A DNA stretch of 64,000 nucleotides from Kitasatospora sp. MMS16-BH015 (GCF_002943525.1 NZ_CP025394.1:1674001-1738000), one strand, 5' to 3'; positions 20,401 through 27,737 are shown, counted from the stretch's first letter. Notes: generated by a model from the sequence alone, not told the origin. A program made the numbers and translations.

Positions 20401-21076
20401 TGTCACCGGCGGTGCGGCCGATCGAGACCAGGGGGCCCGGGTCGGCGCCGCGCAGCAGCGTGCGGAGCAGCGCGGGCCGGTCGGTGCGGAGGTGGTGGAG
20501 GAGCTCGGTGTGGCCCTCGGCCGCGTGCAGGCTGGTGACGGCGAGCAGGCGGGCGAGGACCGGGTAGTCGGTGAGGAGCGTGGTGAGGCCGGGACGGCCA
20601 CCGACCTGCCGGAGGAAGGAACGGAACCGCCCCGACGGGCCGTCAGCACCGGCGTCGGCGGGGTCGCCGGAGCCACCGACACCCGCAGCGCGAACGCCCC
20701 CGCCAAGGCGGCCTGCGGCGCGGGCCGCGTGGAGCTCGCGGACCAGGGTGCGGGCGGCGCGGCGGGCCAGCAGCATGGCCAACCGGTCCGTGAACTCCGC
20801 CCGGACGGCCGGGAGATCGACCTCGCGGGCGGGGAGATGGGCCGGGAGGCGGGAGGCGGCGCGGGCGGCTAGTGGGGTGAGGACGGCGGCGAAACCGGTG
20901 AGGCCCGGCAACTCGCCCGACGGAAGGACAGCCTCCGCCGGGGCGGCTGCCAGCGCCGCGGCGAGGAACCGCGCCCACTGCGGCGGCCTCGCGCGGCGGA
21001 GCTCGGCGCCGGTGGCTCCTGCCCGCCACCACGCCTTCTCGCGAACCTGACTTACCGTCAGTGCCGTGCTGATCAC
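17420..21076 (-). CDS. lanM: LanM-type class II lanthipeptide synthetase, cyclase zinc Cys replaced
   Basis: 1218 residues from the GTG at 21076. The dehydratase half (DUF4135) keeps HKPRS (K247), TDAHLENV (D322, H324), LIDVETLF (D339) and the ARPTQTYATLLDES motif. The C-terminal LANC-like half keeps SWCHGLPGI (C1020), but the second zinc motif, normally SLCHG, reads SLRHG: Arg1120 (CGC, 17717-17719) replaces Cys. The late TPGLLHGLAGIGHGLLRLA motif is present. Proline-rich linkers interrupt both halves, including a 15-bp repeat near 17936-17981 (SPVPN repeats). LanM normally dehydrates Ser/Thr and closes thioether rings; here ring closure is doubtful. The frame continues to 21199, but that part covers a repeat-rich region. 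Confidence 0.88.
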   Translation of the reverse strand: MISTALTVSQVREKAWWRAGATGAELRRARPPQWARFLAAALAAAPAEAVLPSGELPGLTGFAAVLTPLAARAASRLPAHLPAREVDLPAVRAEFTDRLAMLLARRAARTLVRELHAARAAGRLGGGVRAAGVGGSGDPADAGADGPSGRFRSFLRQVGGRPGLTTLLTDYPVLARLLAVTSLHAAEGHTELLHHLRTDRPALLRTLLRGADPGPLVSIGRTAGDTHRRGRAVAVLRFADGTRLVHKPRSVEAHERFNQLLAWFATRPGVPELPTLELLPRPGYGWAEYVEPAPCTSPAQVELFHRRQGALLAVLHLLRATDAHLENVIARADAPLLIDVETLFHPQPPGLTDPAALALATSVHRTGLLPHLLLGEGGALDTSGLAGGRAAQAPLPSVAWAAAGTDTMHLTRRPGRPPITTNRPHLATPEPTPLHGATPPPGARPVGIGEAVPSSDLQSMETGDTASAPVSAGSAASAPASASAPPAPASTDPAEINPVDYTEALLDGFRATWSAAVSGRQELVRPDGLLSGFATAEVRVVARPTQTYATLLDESTHPDVLRRTTDRDALLRLLDTDTFGAPAYPHLTEAEVAALRDGDIPLFTTTPTTRLQGTPTHPAPATLARPGLAEAIAHLHTMAGSTTLATQEWTIRATLATTEPEAPCPRLAEGEAVRIDPAASEPRALHARSTTPGLPATPDGAVAPAHPDAPGLAAARIRSARFEPARSGAPVPSPTPAQLLAAATSIGDTLLQQAHRTPAQTNWLGLDLIADRYWQPRPAGADLAGGYLGIALFLTQLTTLTGEPRFAEAAAMALRPLPSLLDRLAARPHDLAVIGSGAFTGLGGITYALSHLAPALQSRELFDCLEPAIGLTLAAAESEPSSALADGTAGGLAALLAVTEFTAPPASTTTTWSSSRIPHPTVPSRPQVTPPHLTPPRATATVHTTARNAAVTCAALLAGRPLPTTTGFANGTAGIGWVLLRYATSTGDQRYLQPGQAALHAALNVATTPPWHSTLDASWCHGLPGIALAILASPVPNSPVPNSPVPNGSVPLGRAPLAPRAARPSDANPELGLPNATGPGGPTPIDQPDSPDGLRAALLAEALTSLDRSRPPTAPDLSLRHGLLGSLEFLALAPAAPAPPLIPATLRTLRARTTARLLATLDRRGPYCGTPGGVTTPGLLHGLAGIGHGLLRLASAERTASVLLLQPPIQTRPSPPTP

Positions 21077-21121
21077 GGAACGAAGCGTGTCAGCCGCCCC
21101 GCGCCGCCCACAAGGGGGCAG

Positions 21122-21184
21122 GCACGTACGTGGTAGCACGTACATGCCACGGCATACGTAGGGATGGCCGGAAGATACGTACGC
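21122..21184. promoter_or_regulatory. ACGT-repeat regulatory region upstream of lanM
   Basis: Four ACGTA elements stand at 21124, 21138, 21156 and 21177. The first two are CACGTAC repeats 14 bp apart. Between the second and third is the palindrome ATGCCACGGCAT (21144-21155). The cluster lies 50 bp upstream of the lanM GTG and 445 bp upstream of lanL. It looks like a multi-site operator. Confidence 0.5.
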
Positions 21185-21199
21185 TCCCCCCATGCCCAC

Positions 21200-21628
21200 C
21201 CGGGCGCAGCTGGGCAGGATCGTCTAGGCGGACGGCGCAGGGGTGCGACTTCCGGTCATATGCCCGACCGGCGTGGTGGGTCGCCGGCCGGCTACCGGTC
21301 TGGGGGCCGGTAGGGGGCTGCGAGGGGGCCGCAGTTGGGGGGTTGGGGAGGGTGGCGGACGGCGGACTGACGCGTTGGGGTACCGGCCGTCCCCCGTCCG
21401 TCACCCTCCAGGGGGCAGTTCGCGCAACCGTCGCCCCGCAGTCGGCCCGGGCCCGTTCCGGGGCCCTGCGCCCTTGCCCGCCGAAGGCACTGCCCGCCGA
21501 ACACCCCGAACCCCCGCACGCCTTAGACCCCGCGCGCCGAGGACCCAGAGCGTGGCGGGCCCGGCCGCGCGGGAGGCCCCCGCACCAGGCCGAGCAGCCG
21601 ACGAGCCCGTGACCGGAGGAACGGCAAG
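21200..21628. other. 429-bp divergent intergenic region, G-rich
   Basis: No supported gene. An 11-codon open frame (21192-21227, MPTRAQLGRIV) starts inside the region. Runs of four to six G on the plus strand at 21302-21352 could form a G-quadruplex. The lanL ribosome binding site GGAGGA is at 21613-21618. Promoters for lanL must lie here, but no clear -35/-10 pair was found. Confidence 0.5.
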
Positions 21629-24406
21629 ATGGCGGACCAGCACCACCTCGAGGACCCGTGTGCCGCGCTCTACCCCGACCTGGTCGAGGCGATCCTGTAC
21701 CGACTGGGCGGGCACGACTGGCACGTCACCCCGGGCGAGTTCTGGTGCCGGGTGGCACCGGCGGGCACGCTCCTGCGCGGACAGGGGTGGAAGCTGCACA
21801 TCTCCGCGACGCCGCTCTCCGCGCCGATGGTGCTCGCCCGGGTGGTGAAGGTGCTGGTGGTGGAGCGGACGGCGTTCAAGTTCGCCGGCACGCCCGCGCG
21901 ACTGACCGAGCTGGTGTCGGCGCGGCACGACCGGGCCGGGGGCGGCAAGTTCATCACGGTCTACCCGGAGGACGACGAGCAGTTCCGCCGGCTCGCCGAG
22001 GCGCTGGACCACGCGACCGGGCAGCTGCCCGGGCCCGGCATCCTCTCCGCCCGGCCGTACCGGCCCGGCAGCCTGGTGCACTACCGGTACGGCGCCTTCG
22101 GCGGCACGCCCCGGCTGACCAACGACGGGGTGCGCGAGGTGCTGCTGCGCGCCCCCGACGGCGCGTACGTGCGCGACCCCCGGACACCCGGGTTCGCGCC
22201 GCCGGCCTGGGCGGAGCTCCCGTTCGGGCTGCCGGGCCCCGCCGCGCCGGCCCCGGGGGCGAGCGTGCTGCTGAACGAGCGGTACGTGGTGCGGTCGGCG
22301 CTGCGGCACGCGTACCGGGGCGGGGTGTACCTCGGTGAGGACCAGCTGAGCGGGTACCAGGTGGTGATCAAGGAGGCGAGACACCACGTCGGCGCCGGGC
22401 TGGACGGCACGGACACCGTGGACCTGCTGCGCCACGAGGCCGAACTGCTCACCCTGCTGGCCGTCCCGGGTCTGGCCCCGGCACCACTGGACCTGTTCGA
22501 GCAGGGCGGCAACCACTACCTGGTGCGCGAGCGGGTGCCCGGCCGGACACTGCGCGCCTGGACGGCAGAGCGGCTGCGCCCGCCGGTGGCCGAGGTGGCC
22601 GCGTTGGCCAGGCAGTTGACCGAGCTGGTGCGCCAGGTGCACACCCGCGGGCTGGTGCTCCGCAATCTCACGCCGGACGGTCTGATGGTCACACCGGAGC
22701 ACACCCTGCGGCTGGTCGACGTGGAGGCGGCGGCCCGGCCCGGCGCCCGGGTCCGGCCGGTCCGCACCCCCGGCTACACCGCGCCCGAGGCCGTGGGCGC
22801 CACCGAGGCGCCGGCCCAGGAGTCCGACCTGTACGGGCTCGGCGCCGTCCTCTTCCACCTGCTCACCGGCGCCGACCCGGTCTTCGCCCCCGACCTGGGC
22901 ACCCGCCGCACCGACCACGAGCGGCTCGCCACCCTGCTGGACGGTGCCCTCGCCGAGCGGCCCGAGCTGATGCCCTTCGAACCGCTGGTGCTCGCGCTGA
23001 CCGCCGACCGGCCCGCCGACCGCTGGTCGCTGACCGAGGTGAGCGCCCGGCTGCTCGGACGCGGCTCCCCGGCCCGCCCGGCCGCCGGCGCCTCCCCCGA
23101 ACAGCGCGACCGGCTGCTCGCCGATGGCCTCACCCACCTGCTCGACACCATGACCCCCGAACTCGGCGACCGCCTCTGGCCGGCCACCGGGGCCGCCGCC
23201 CGGACCGATCCGCTGAACGTGCAGCACGGCGCCGCCGGCGTGCTCGCCACCCTCACCGCGGCCGCCGCGCACCGCCCCGGCCCCCGGTTGCGGGCCGGTC
23301 TCGCCCGGGCGGCGGGCTGGCTGGCCGACCGGGCCGACGGCTGCGACCAGTACCTGCCCGGCCTCTACTTCGGCCGCTCGGGCACCGCCTGGGCGCTGCT
23401 CGACGCGGCCCGGCTGTTGGAGGACGAGGCGCTCGCCGCCCGGGCCGGGCGGCTGGCCCGCCGGGTGCCGGTCAGCTGGCCGAGCCCGGACGTCAGCCAC
23501 GGCGTGGCGGGCGCCGGCCTCACCCAGCTGCACTTCTGGCAGGTCACCGGGGCGCGCGAGTACCTGGACCGCGCCGTGGCCGCCGCCGAGCGCCTGCTGG
23601 CCACCGCCGTGCCCGGCCGCTCCGGGGTGCTCTGGCCGGTGCCGGCCGACTTCGACTCCGCGCTGGCCGGGGCGCACCACCTCGGGTACGGCCACGGCGC
23701 GGCCGGGGTCGGCGACTTCCTGCTGCTCACCGGCCGGCTGACCGGCCGTCCGGACTTCCTGGCCGCCGCCGCGCGCGCCGGGGAGACCCTGCTCGCCACC
23801 GCCCGGCTGCGGGACGGCGGGGCCGGCTGGCCGGTGGACGACCGCGACCCGGCCGCCCCCGTGCACGCCCCGCACTGGTGCAGCGGCTCGGCCGGGATCG
23901 GCGGCTTCCTGCTCCGCCTCTGGCAGTCCACCGGCGACGAACGCCTGCGCACCGCCGCCGAACAGGCCGCCCTGGAGGTCTACCGCTGGCGCTGGCGCAG
24001 CTCCCCCGCCGCCTGCCACGGCCTGGCCGGGCACGCGGACTTCCTGCTCGACCTGGCCGAGGCGCTGGCCGAACCCCGGTACCGGGCCTGGGCCGAGGAG
24101 TTGCTCGGCTGCGCACACGCCCGGCACGTGCTGCGCGGCGGGCTGATGCTGCTGCCGGACGACACCCTGACCGGCGTCGGCCCGGGCCAGCGGACCGGTC
24201 TGGCCGGCCCGCTGGCCCTGCTGGTCCGGCTCTGCCACGGCGGCCCGGCACTCTGGCGCCCCACCGACCCGACCACCGCCGTCCCGAACGCTCAGGTTCC
24301 GGACACTCAGGTCCCGGCGGCCCGCACGGCCGCGCCGGGCAGCGCGGGCACCACGGGTACCTCGAGTACCTCGGACGCCCGGTTAGAGCTCGCCGAAAGG
24401 AGGTGA
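21629..24406 (+). CDS. lanL: LanL-type class IV lanthipeptide synthetase with degenerate kinase
   Basis: 925 residues: an OspF-like phospho-Ser/Thr lyase (about 1-200; QGWKLHIS, KFITVYP), a Ser/Thr kinase (about 215-480) and a LanC-like cyclase (about 500-910). The cyclase has all zinc ligands, HWCSG (C751) and ACHG (C796, H797), which marks class IV rather than class III. In the kinase, the ATP lysine (K248) and metal Asp (D364 in LVDVE) are present, but the catalytic loop reads RNLTPDG: Asn346 replaces the catalytic Asp and Gly351 the metal-binding Asn. A TTA codon (24383-24385, residue 919) predicts bldA dependence. GGAGGA precedes the ATG. Confidence 0.9.
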   Translation: MADQHHLEDPCAALYPDLVEAILYRLGGHDWHVTPGEFWCRVAPAGTLLRGQGWKLHISATPLSAPMVLARVVKVLVVERTAFKFAGTPARLTELVSARHDRAGGGKFITVYPEDDEQFRRLAEALDHATGQLPGPGILSARPYRPGSLVHYRYGAFGGTPRLTNDGVREVLLRAPDGAYVRDPRTPGFAPPAWAELPFGLPGPAAPAPGASVLLNERYVVRSALRHAYRGGVYLGEDQLSGYQVVIKEARHHVGAGLDGTDTVDLLRHEAELLTLLAVPGLAPAPLDLFEQGGNHYLVRERVPGRTLRAWTAERLRPPVAEVAALARQLTELVRQVHTRGLVLRNLTPDGLMVTPEHTLRLVDVEAAARPGARVRPVRTPGYTAPEAVGATEAPAQESDLYGLGAVLFHLLTGADPVFAPDLGTRRTDHERLATLLDGALAERPELMPFEPLVLALTADRPADRWSLTEVSARLLGRGSPARPAAGASPEQRDRLLADGLTHLLDTMTPELGDRLWPATGAAARTDPLNVQHGAAGVLATLTAAAAHRPGPRLRAGLARAAGWLADRADGCDQYLPGLYFGRSGTAWALLDAARLLEDEALAARAGRLARRVPVSWPSPDVSHGVAGAGLTQLHFWQVTGAREYLDRAVAAAERLLATAVPGRSGVLWPVPADFDSALAGAHHLGYGHGAAGVGDFLLLTGRLTGRPDFLAAAARAGETLLATARLRDGGAGWPVDDRDPAAPVHAPHWCSGSAGIGGFLLRLWQSTGDERLRTAAEQAALEVYRWRWRSSPAACHGLAGHADFLLDLAEALAEPRYRAWAEELLGCAHARHVLRGGLMLLPDDTLTGVGPGQRTGLAGPLALLVRLCHGGPALWRPTDPTTAVPNAQVPDTQVPAARTAAPGSAGTTGTSSTSDARLELAERR
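24396..24406 (+). promoter_or_regulatory. Perfect Shine-Dalgarno for the precursor gene
   Basis: AAAGGAGGTGA is fully complementary to the 16S 3' end and contains the lanL stop codon. It lies 8 bp before the ATG at 24415, so the precursor is set for much higher translation than lanL, as usual for RiPP precursors. Confidence 0.8.
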
Positions 24407-24414
24407 CCGCCGCG

Positions 24415-24651
24415 ATGACCACCGATGTCGGCGCACTGCAGCTCCTGGACGGTGTGGAGGACGCGTACCCGGCGGGCGGGTGCGGGTTCGCGCCCCGGGG
24501 GTACCACCCTCGGGCCGACTCCCGGACCGACCACTGGGCGGAGCCCCCGGCGGACTCCTGGCCGGACTCCCAGCCGGGCTCCCGGCCGGGCTCCCGGCCG
24601 GGCTCCTGGACGGGCTCCTGGACGGGCTCCTGTCAGGACGCGCGCGTCTAA
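24415..24651 (+). CDS. lanA: Putative lanthipeptide precursor with tetrapeptide repeats
   Basis: 78 residues directly after lanL. The leader MTTDVGALQLLDGVED shares the VxxLQxL pattern with the second precursor at 55819. Two cysteines are present, C23 (AGGCGF) and C73. From residue 34 to 73 the peptide is ten four-residue units of the type [A/P/T][D/G]S[R/W/Q], for example PGSR PGSR PGSW TGSW TGSC; eight units carry Ser and the last ends in C73. The core therefore offers many dehydratable residues per Cys. The modified region and any cleavage site cannot be set from sequence. Alternatively only a short N-terminal core around C23 matters. Confidence 0.7.
   Translation: MTTDVGALQLLDGVEDAYPAGGCGFAPRGYHPRADSRTDHWAEPPADSWPDSQPGSRPGSRPGSWTGSWTGSCQDARV
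24514..24633 (+). repeat. 12-bp in-frame tandem repeats in the precursor
   Basis: Ten 12-bp units encode the tetrapeptide repeats. The last five or six are nearly identical (consensus CGGCCGGGCTCC), the first four more diverged, suggesting growth by slippage at the 3' side. Confidence 0.8.
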
Positions 24652-24896
24652 GCCGTACCGGTGACCCACCGCAGGGAGCTGTCGCGTTCCCGTCATCCGA
24701 CCGGACCGGTTGCGGTAGGGTGACGGCGTTCCGGCACGGACGGCAGACGTCCGGGCACGTCCGGTCCGGCCGAGGGCCGGGCCCGATCGAGGAGGTGAGA
24801 CCCATCGCCGCTGCTGTTGGCCGGGTGCTCCCCCGCGTGCCGTCACCGCTGTCCGCGTGACCACGGGAGCCCCGCGAGGCTCTTCGAGAGGTACCC

Positions 24897-25679
24897 GTGA
24901 CAGTCTTCCCCTCCGCCCGTCTCCGCACCACCCTGGTCGGCCGCCTGCGCGCCGCAGGCTGCGTGTTCGCCGAGGACGAGGCGGCGTTGCTGCTCTCCAC
25001 CGCCGGCTCCCCCGCCGAGCTGGCCGCCATGGTCGACCGCCGCGCGGCCGGCCTCCCACTGGAACTCGTGCTCGGCTGGGCCGAGTTCTGCGGGCTGCGG
25101 ATCGCCGTCGAGCCCGGGGTCTTCGTGCCCCGGCGGCGCACCGAGTTCCTGGCCGAACAGGCCGTCGCCCTCGGCCGCCCGGGCGCGGTGGTGCTCGACC
25201 TGTGCTGCGGCGCGGGCGCACTCGGCGCGGCCGTGGCCACCGCCCTGGGCCGGGTCGAACTCCACGCCGCAGACCTCCAGTCGGCGGCCTGCGGGTGCGC
25301 CCGCCGCAATCTGGGCCCGCTCGGCGGCGAGGTGCACCAGGGCGACCTGTACGAGGCGCTCCCCGCGCACCTGCGCGGCCGGATCGACCTCCTGGTGGCC
25401 AACGCGCCGTACGTGCCGACCGACCGGATCCGGCTGCTCCCACCCGAGGCCCGCGAGCACGAACCCGTGCTCACCCTGGACGGCGGCGCCGACGGGCTCG
25501 CCGTGCAGCGCCGGGTGATCGCGGGCGCCCGCGACTGGCTGGCCCCCGGCGGCCACCTGCTGATCGAGACCGGCGCCCACCAAGCCGCCGACACCGCTGC
25601 CGCGTTCACCGCGCACGGACTGACCCCACGGATCGTCAACTGCCCGGACCGTGAGGCCACGGTGGTGATCGGGAGCTGA
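24897..25679 (+). CDS. PrmC/HemK-related protein (glutamine-N5) methyltransferase
   Basis: 260 residues from a GTG preceded by GAGAGG. Class I SAM-dependent methyltransferase with motif I VVLDLCCGAGALGAA (near residue 98) and the acceptor motif NAPYVP (near 170), where PrmC has NPPY. NPPY-type enzymes methylate Gln side chains, as in release factors. The NAPY variant marks the actinobacterial PrmC-related group whose substrate is unknown. It begins 245 bp after the lanthipeptide precursor, so it is probably a separate unit, but a tailoring role has not been excluded. Confidence 0.85.
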   Translation: MTVFPSARLRTTLVGRLRAAGCVFAEDEAALLLSTAGSPAELAAMVDRRAAGLPLELVLGWAEFCGLRIAVEPGVFVPRRRTEFLAEQAVALGRPGAVVLDLCCGAGALGAAVATALGRVELHAADLQSAACGCARRNLGPLGGEVHQGDLYEALPAHLRGRIDLLVANAPYVPTDRIRLLPPEAREHEPVLTLDGGADGLAVQRRVIAGARDWLAPGGHLLIETGAHQAADTAAAFTAHGLTPRIVNCPDREATVVIGS

Positions 25680-25737
25680 CCTCGGCCCGCCGCGGCGCCG
25701 ACCGCACCCGGCCCCGGGCTGGTCCACAGGCGACCGG

Positions 25738-25765
25738 GCCGCCCCGCGCGCGAGGCCGGGGCGGC
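25738..25765. terminator. Terminator hairpin
   Basis: Perfect 9-bp stem (25738-25746 with 25757-25765) with a 10-nt loop, 60 bp after the methyltransferase stop and just before the P-loop kinase gene. Confidence 0.6.
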
Positions 25766-25786
25766 TCGTCCGTACACTGAGCCACC

Positions 25787-26380
25787 GTGATCACGGTGAT
25801 GGTGAACGGGCTCCCCGGAGCCGGCAAGACCACGCTGGCCACGGCGCTGGCCCGGGAGTTGGGGCTGCCGCTGCTGAGCAAGGACGCGGTGAAGGAGACC
25901 CTGGCCGACGCCCTCGGCCCCGGCCCGGGCGGAGCCGGCTGGGACCGGCCCTGGAGCACCGCGCTCGGCCGGGCGGCGGGCGAGACGCTCTGGACCCTGC
26001 TCGGCGGAGCGCCGGCGGGGGCGGTACTGGAGACGCCCTGGCTCGGCGCGGAGGTCCGGGGGCACGTCCGGGCCGGGCTGCTGCGGGCCGGGGTCGAGCC
26101 GGGCCGGACCCAGGAGGTCTGGTGCGAGCTGCCGTTGGCCCTCGCGCGGCAGCGCTACGACCAGCGGGCGGCGCAGCGCCACCCGGTCCACCTCGACACG
26201 GGGGCCGGTCAGGACGAGCGCTGGTCGGCCTGGGCGGCGGTCGCCGCTCCACTCGCCCTCGGCACCGTGCACCGGGTCGACACCAGCCGCCCGGTGGACG
26301 TGCCGGGGCTGGCCGACCGGATCCGGACCGGCGCGGCCGAGGGCACCTCACCCTGGCGCGACACGCCCACGAACGGGTGA
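25787..26380 (+). CDS. P-loop NTPase, small-molecule kinase-like
   Basis: 197 residues from a GTG start. Walker A GLPGAGKTT lies at residues 8-16, followed by LARELGLPLLSKDAVKETLA, the typical AAA_33/zeta-toxin-like kinase opening. Conserved RYDQRAAQRHPVH near residue 130 fits the lid region. Relatives phosphorylate small molecules such as antibiotics or nucleotides; the substrate is unknown here. Confidence 0.75.
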   Translation: MITVMVNGLPGAGKTTLATALARELGLPLLSKDAVKETLADALGPGPGGAGWDRPWSTALGRAAGETLWTLLGGAPAGAVLETPWLGAEVRGHVRAGLLRAGVEPGRTQEVWCELPLALARQRYDQRAAQRHPVHLDTGAGQDERWSAWAAVAAPLALGTVHRVDTSRPVDVPGLADRIRTGAAEGTSPWRDTPTNG

Positions 26381-26511
26381 TTCGGAAAAGCGATTCAGTG
26401 GCGTGCCGAGGCTTGATTCCGGGGATTTCGGCCCGAACTGACGGGACACGCCGGGAACTTCCGGAAACTGATGGAAGGCCACGAACGTTCGACGCACTGT
26501 CAGCTCGTGAA

Positions 26512-26591
26512 TCCTGATCCATCGACATCCTGATCCATCGGTACCCGGATCCACTGGTACCCGGATCCATCGGCAGCCGGATCCGTCCGGC
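26512..26591 (+). repeat. 16-bp tandem repeats, five units
   Basis: Five units of about TCCTGATCCATCGGTA / CCCGGATCCATCGGCA run up to the ribosome binding site of the glycosyltransferase. Each contains GATCC. Confidence 0.75.
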
Positions 26592-26624
26592 CGGATGGAT
26601 CCACCCGCAGAGGAGATGAGACTC

Positions 26625-27737
26625 GTGCGCATCCTGTTCACCGGCCCGGGTTCGGCCGGGCACTCGTTCCCGCTGGTGCCCACTGCCCAGGCGCTGCGCG
26701 CGGCCGGGCACGAGGTGTTGCTCGCCGGCCAGGCCCCGCTCGACCTGCTGCGGCAGACCGGCCTCCCCACGGTGGAGATCGGCGACGGTTCGACGCTCTC
26801 CGACTCCTTCCGCCGGATCGCCCCCGATCCGGGGTACGTCAACCCCGACCGCAGCCAGGAGGAGACCATACGGCTCGCCGCCCTGGGCTTCGCCGACCAC
26901 GGCCGGGCCGCCCTGCCGGGGCTGCTCGCGGTGGCCACCGCCTGGCGGCCGGACGTGCTCGTGCACGCCGCCTTCCAGGCGGCCGCCCCGCTGGTCGCGG
27001 CCAAGCTCGGCATCCCGGCAGTGGTGCACAACTTCGGGGTGATGTCCGGGCAGGAGATGGTCGGCCGCTTCGCGTCCCTGCTCGAGCCGGAGTACCGCGA
27101 GCACGGGGTCGAGGGGCCGGCCACCCACACCGTGATCGACGTGGTGCCCGCCTCCCTCGGCGGTGACGGCACGGGGTGGCGGGTGCGGTACGTGCCGTAC
27201 AACGGCGGCGGCACGGTGCCGTCCGAGCTGCTCGGCCGGGGCGAGCGGCCGAGGATCGCGGTCACCCTAGGCACCGTGCTGACCGAGTGGGCGGGCGCCA
27301 ATCCGATCACCCGCCTGGTGGCCGAGGCGGCGCAGGTGGACGCCGACTTCCTGCTCGCCGTCGGCGACACCGACCTCACCCCGCTCGGCCCGCTCCCGGC
27401 GAACGTGCGGGCCCTGCCCTGGGTGCCGCTGGCCCAACTCCTCGACGCGGCCGACGCCGTGGTCCACCACGGCGGTTCCGGCACCATGCTCACCGCCGCA
27501 GCACACGGCATACCCCAGCTGATCCTCCCGCAGGGCGCCGACCACTTCCTCAACGTGGCGGCCGCCCAGGCCGCCGGCTTCGCGCTCCGCTCCACCGACA
27601 CCGAGGTGGATGCCGCCCTGCTGGATCGCCTGCTCACCGAGGAGGGCCTGCGCAAGTCCGCCGAGTCCTTCCGCGCGGAGATGTCAGCCTTGCCCTCCCC
27701 GGCCGACCTGGTGCCCCGGTTCGAGGCCCTGCGCTGA
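26625..27737 (+). CDS. Macrolide-type (GT1 family) glycosyltransferase
   Basis: 370 residues from the GTG at 26625, chosen because AGAGGAG lies 9 bp upstream; an in-frame ATG at 26616 and another at 26595 are less well spaced. N-terminal domain opens RILFTGPGSAGHSFPLVPTA; C-terminal domain has the donor-site HHGGSGTMLTAAAHGIPQLI and PQGADHFLNV. This is the GT-B architecture of natural-product glycosyltransferases acting on NDP-sugars. No sugar-biosynthesis or polyketide genes are close, so its acceptor is unknown. Modification of a nearby lanthipeptide is possible but only a guess. Confidence 0.85.
   Translation: MRILFTGPGSAGHSFPLVPTAQALRAAGHEVLLAGQAPLDLLRQTGLPTVEIGDGSTLSDSFRRIAPDPGYVNPDRSQEETIRLAALGFADHGRAALPGLLAVATAWRPDVLVHAAFQAAAPLVAAKLGIPAVVHNFGVMSGQEMVGRFASLLEPEYREHGVEGPATHTVIDVVPASLGGDGTGWRVRYVPYNGGGTVPSELLGRGERPRIAVTLGTVLTEWAGANPITRLVAEAAQVDADFLLAVGDTDLTPLGPLPANVRALPWVPLAQLLDAADAVVHHGGSGTMLTAAAHGIPQLILPQGADHFLNVAAAQAAGFALRSTDTEVDAALLDRLLTEEGLRKSAESFRAEMSALPSPADLVPRFEALR

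Noticed and set aside
21090..21404. 104-codon minus-strand frame ending 13 bp before lanM, considered as a LanM precursor
   Set aside because: No suitable ribosome binding site, one Cys only, Pro-rich random-looking sequence, and it covers the ACGT repeats.
21130..21612. 160-codon plus-strand frame just upstream of lanL
   Set aside because: Starts inside the ACGT repeat region, lacks a ribosome binding site, and its product is Arg/Pro/Gly-rich without pattern.
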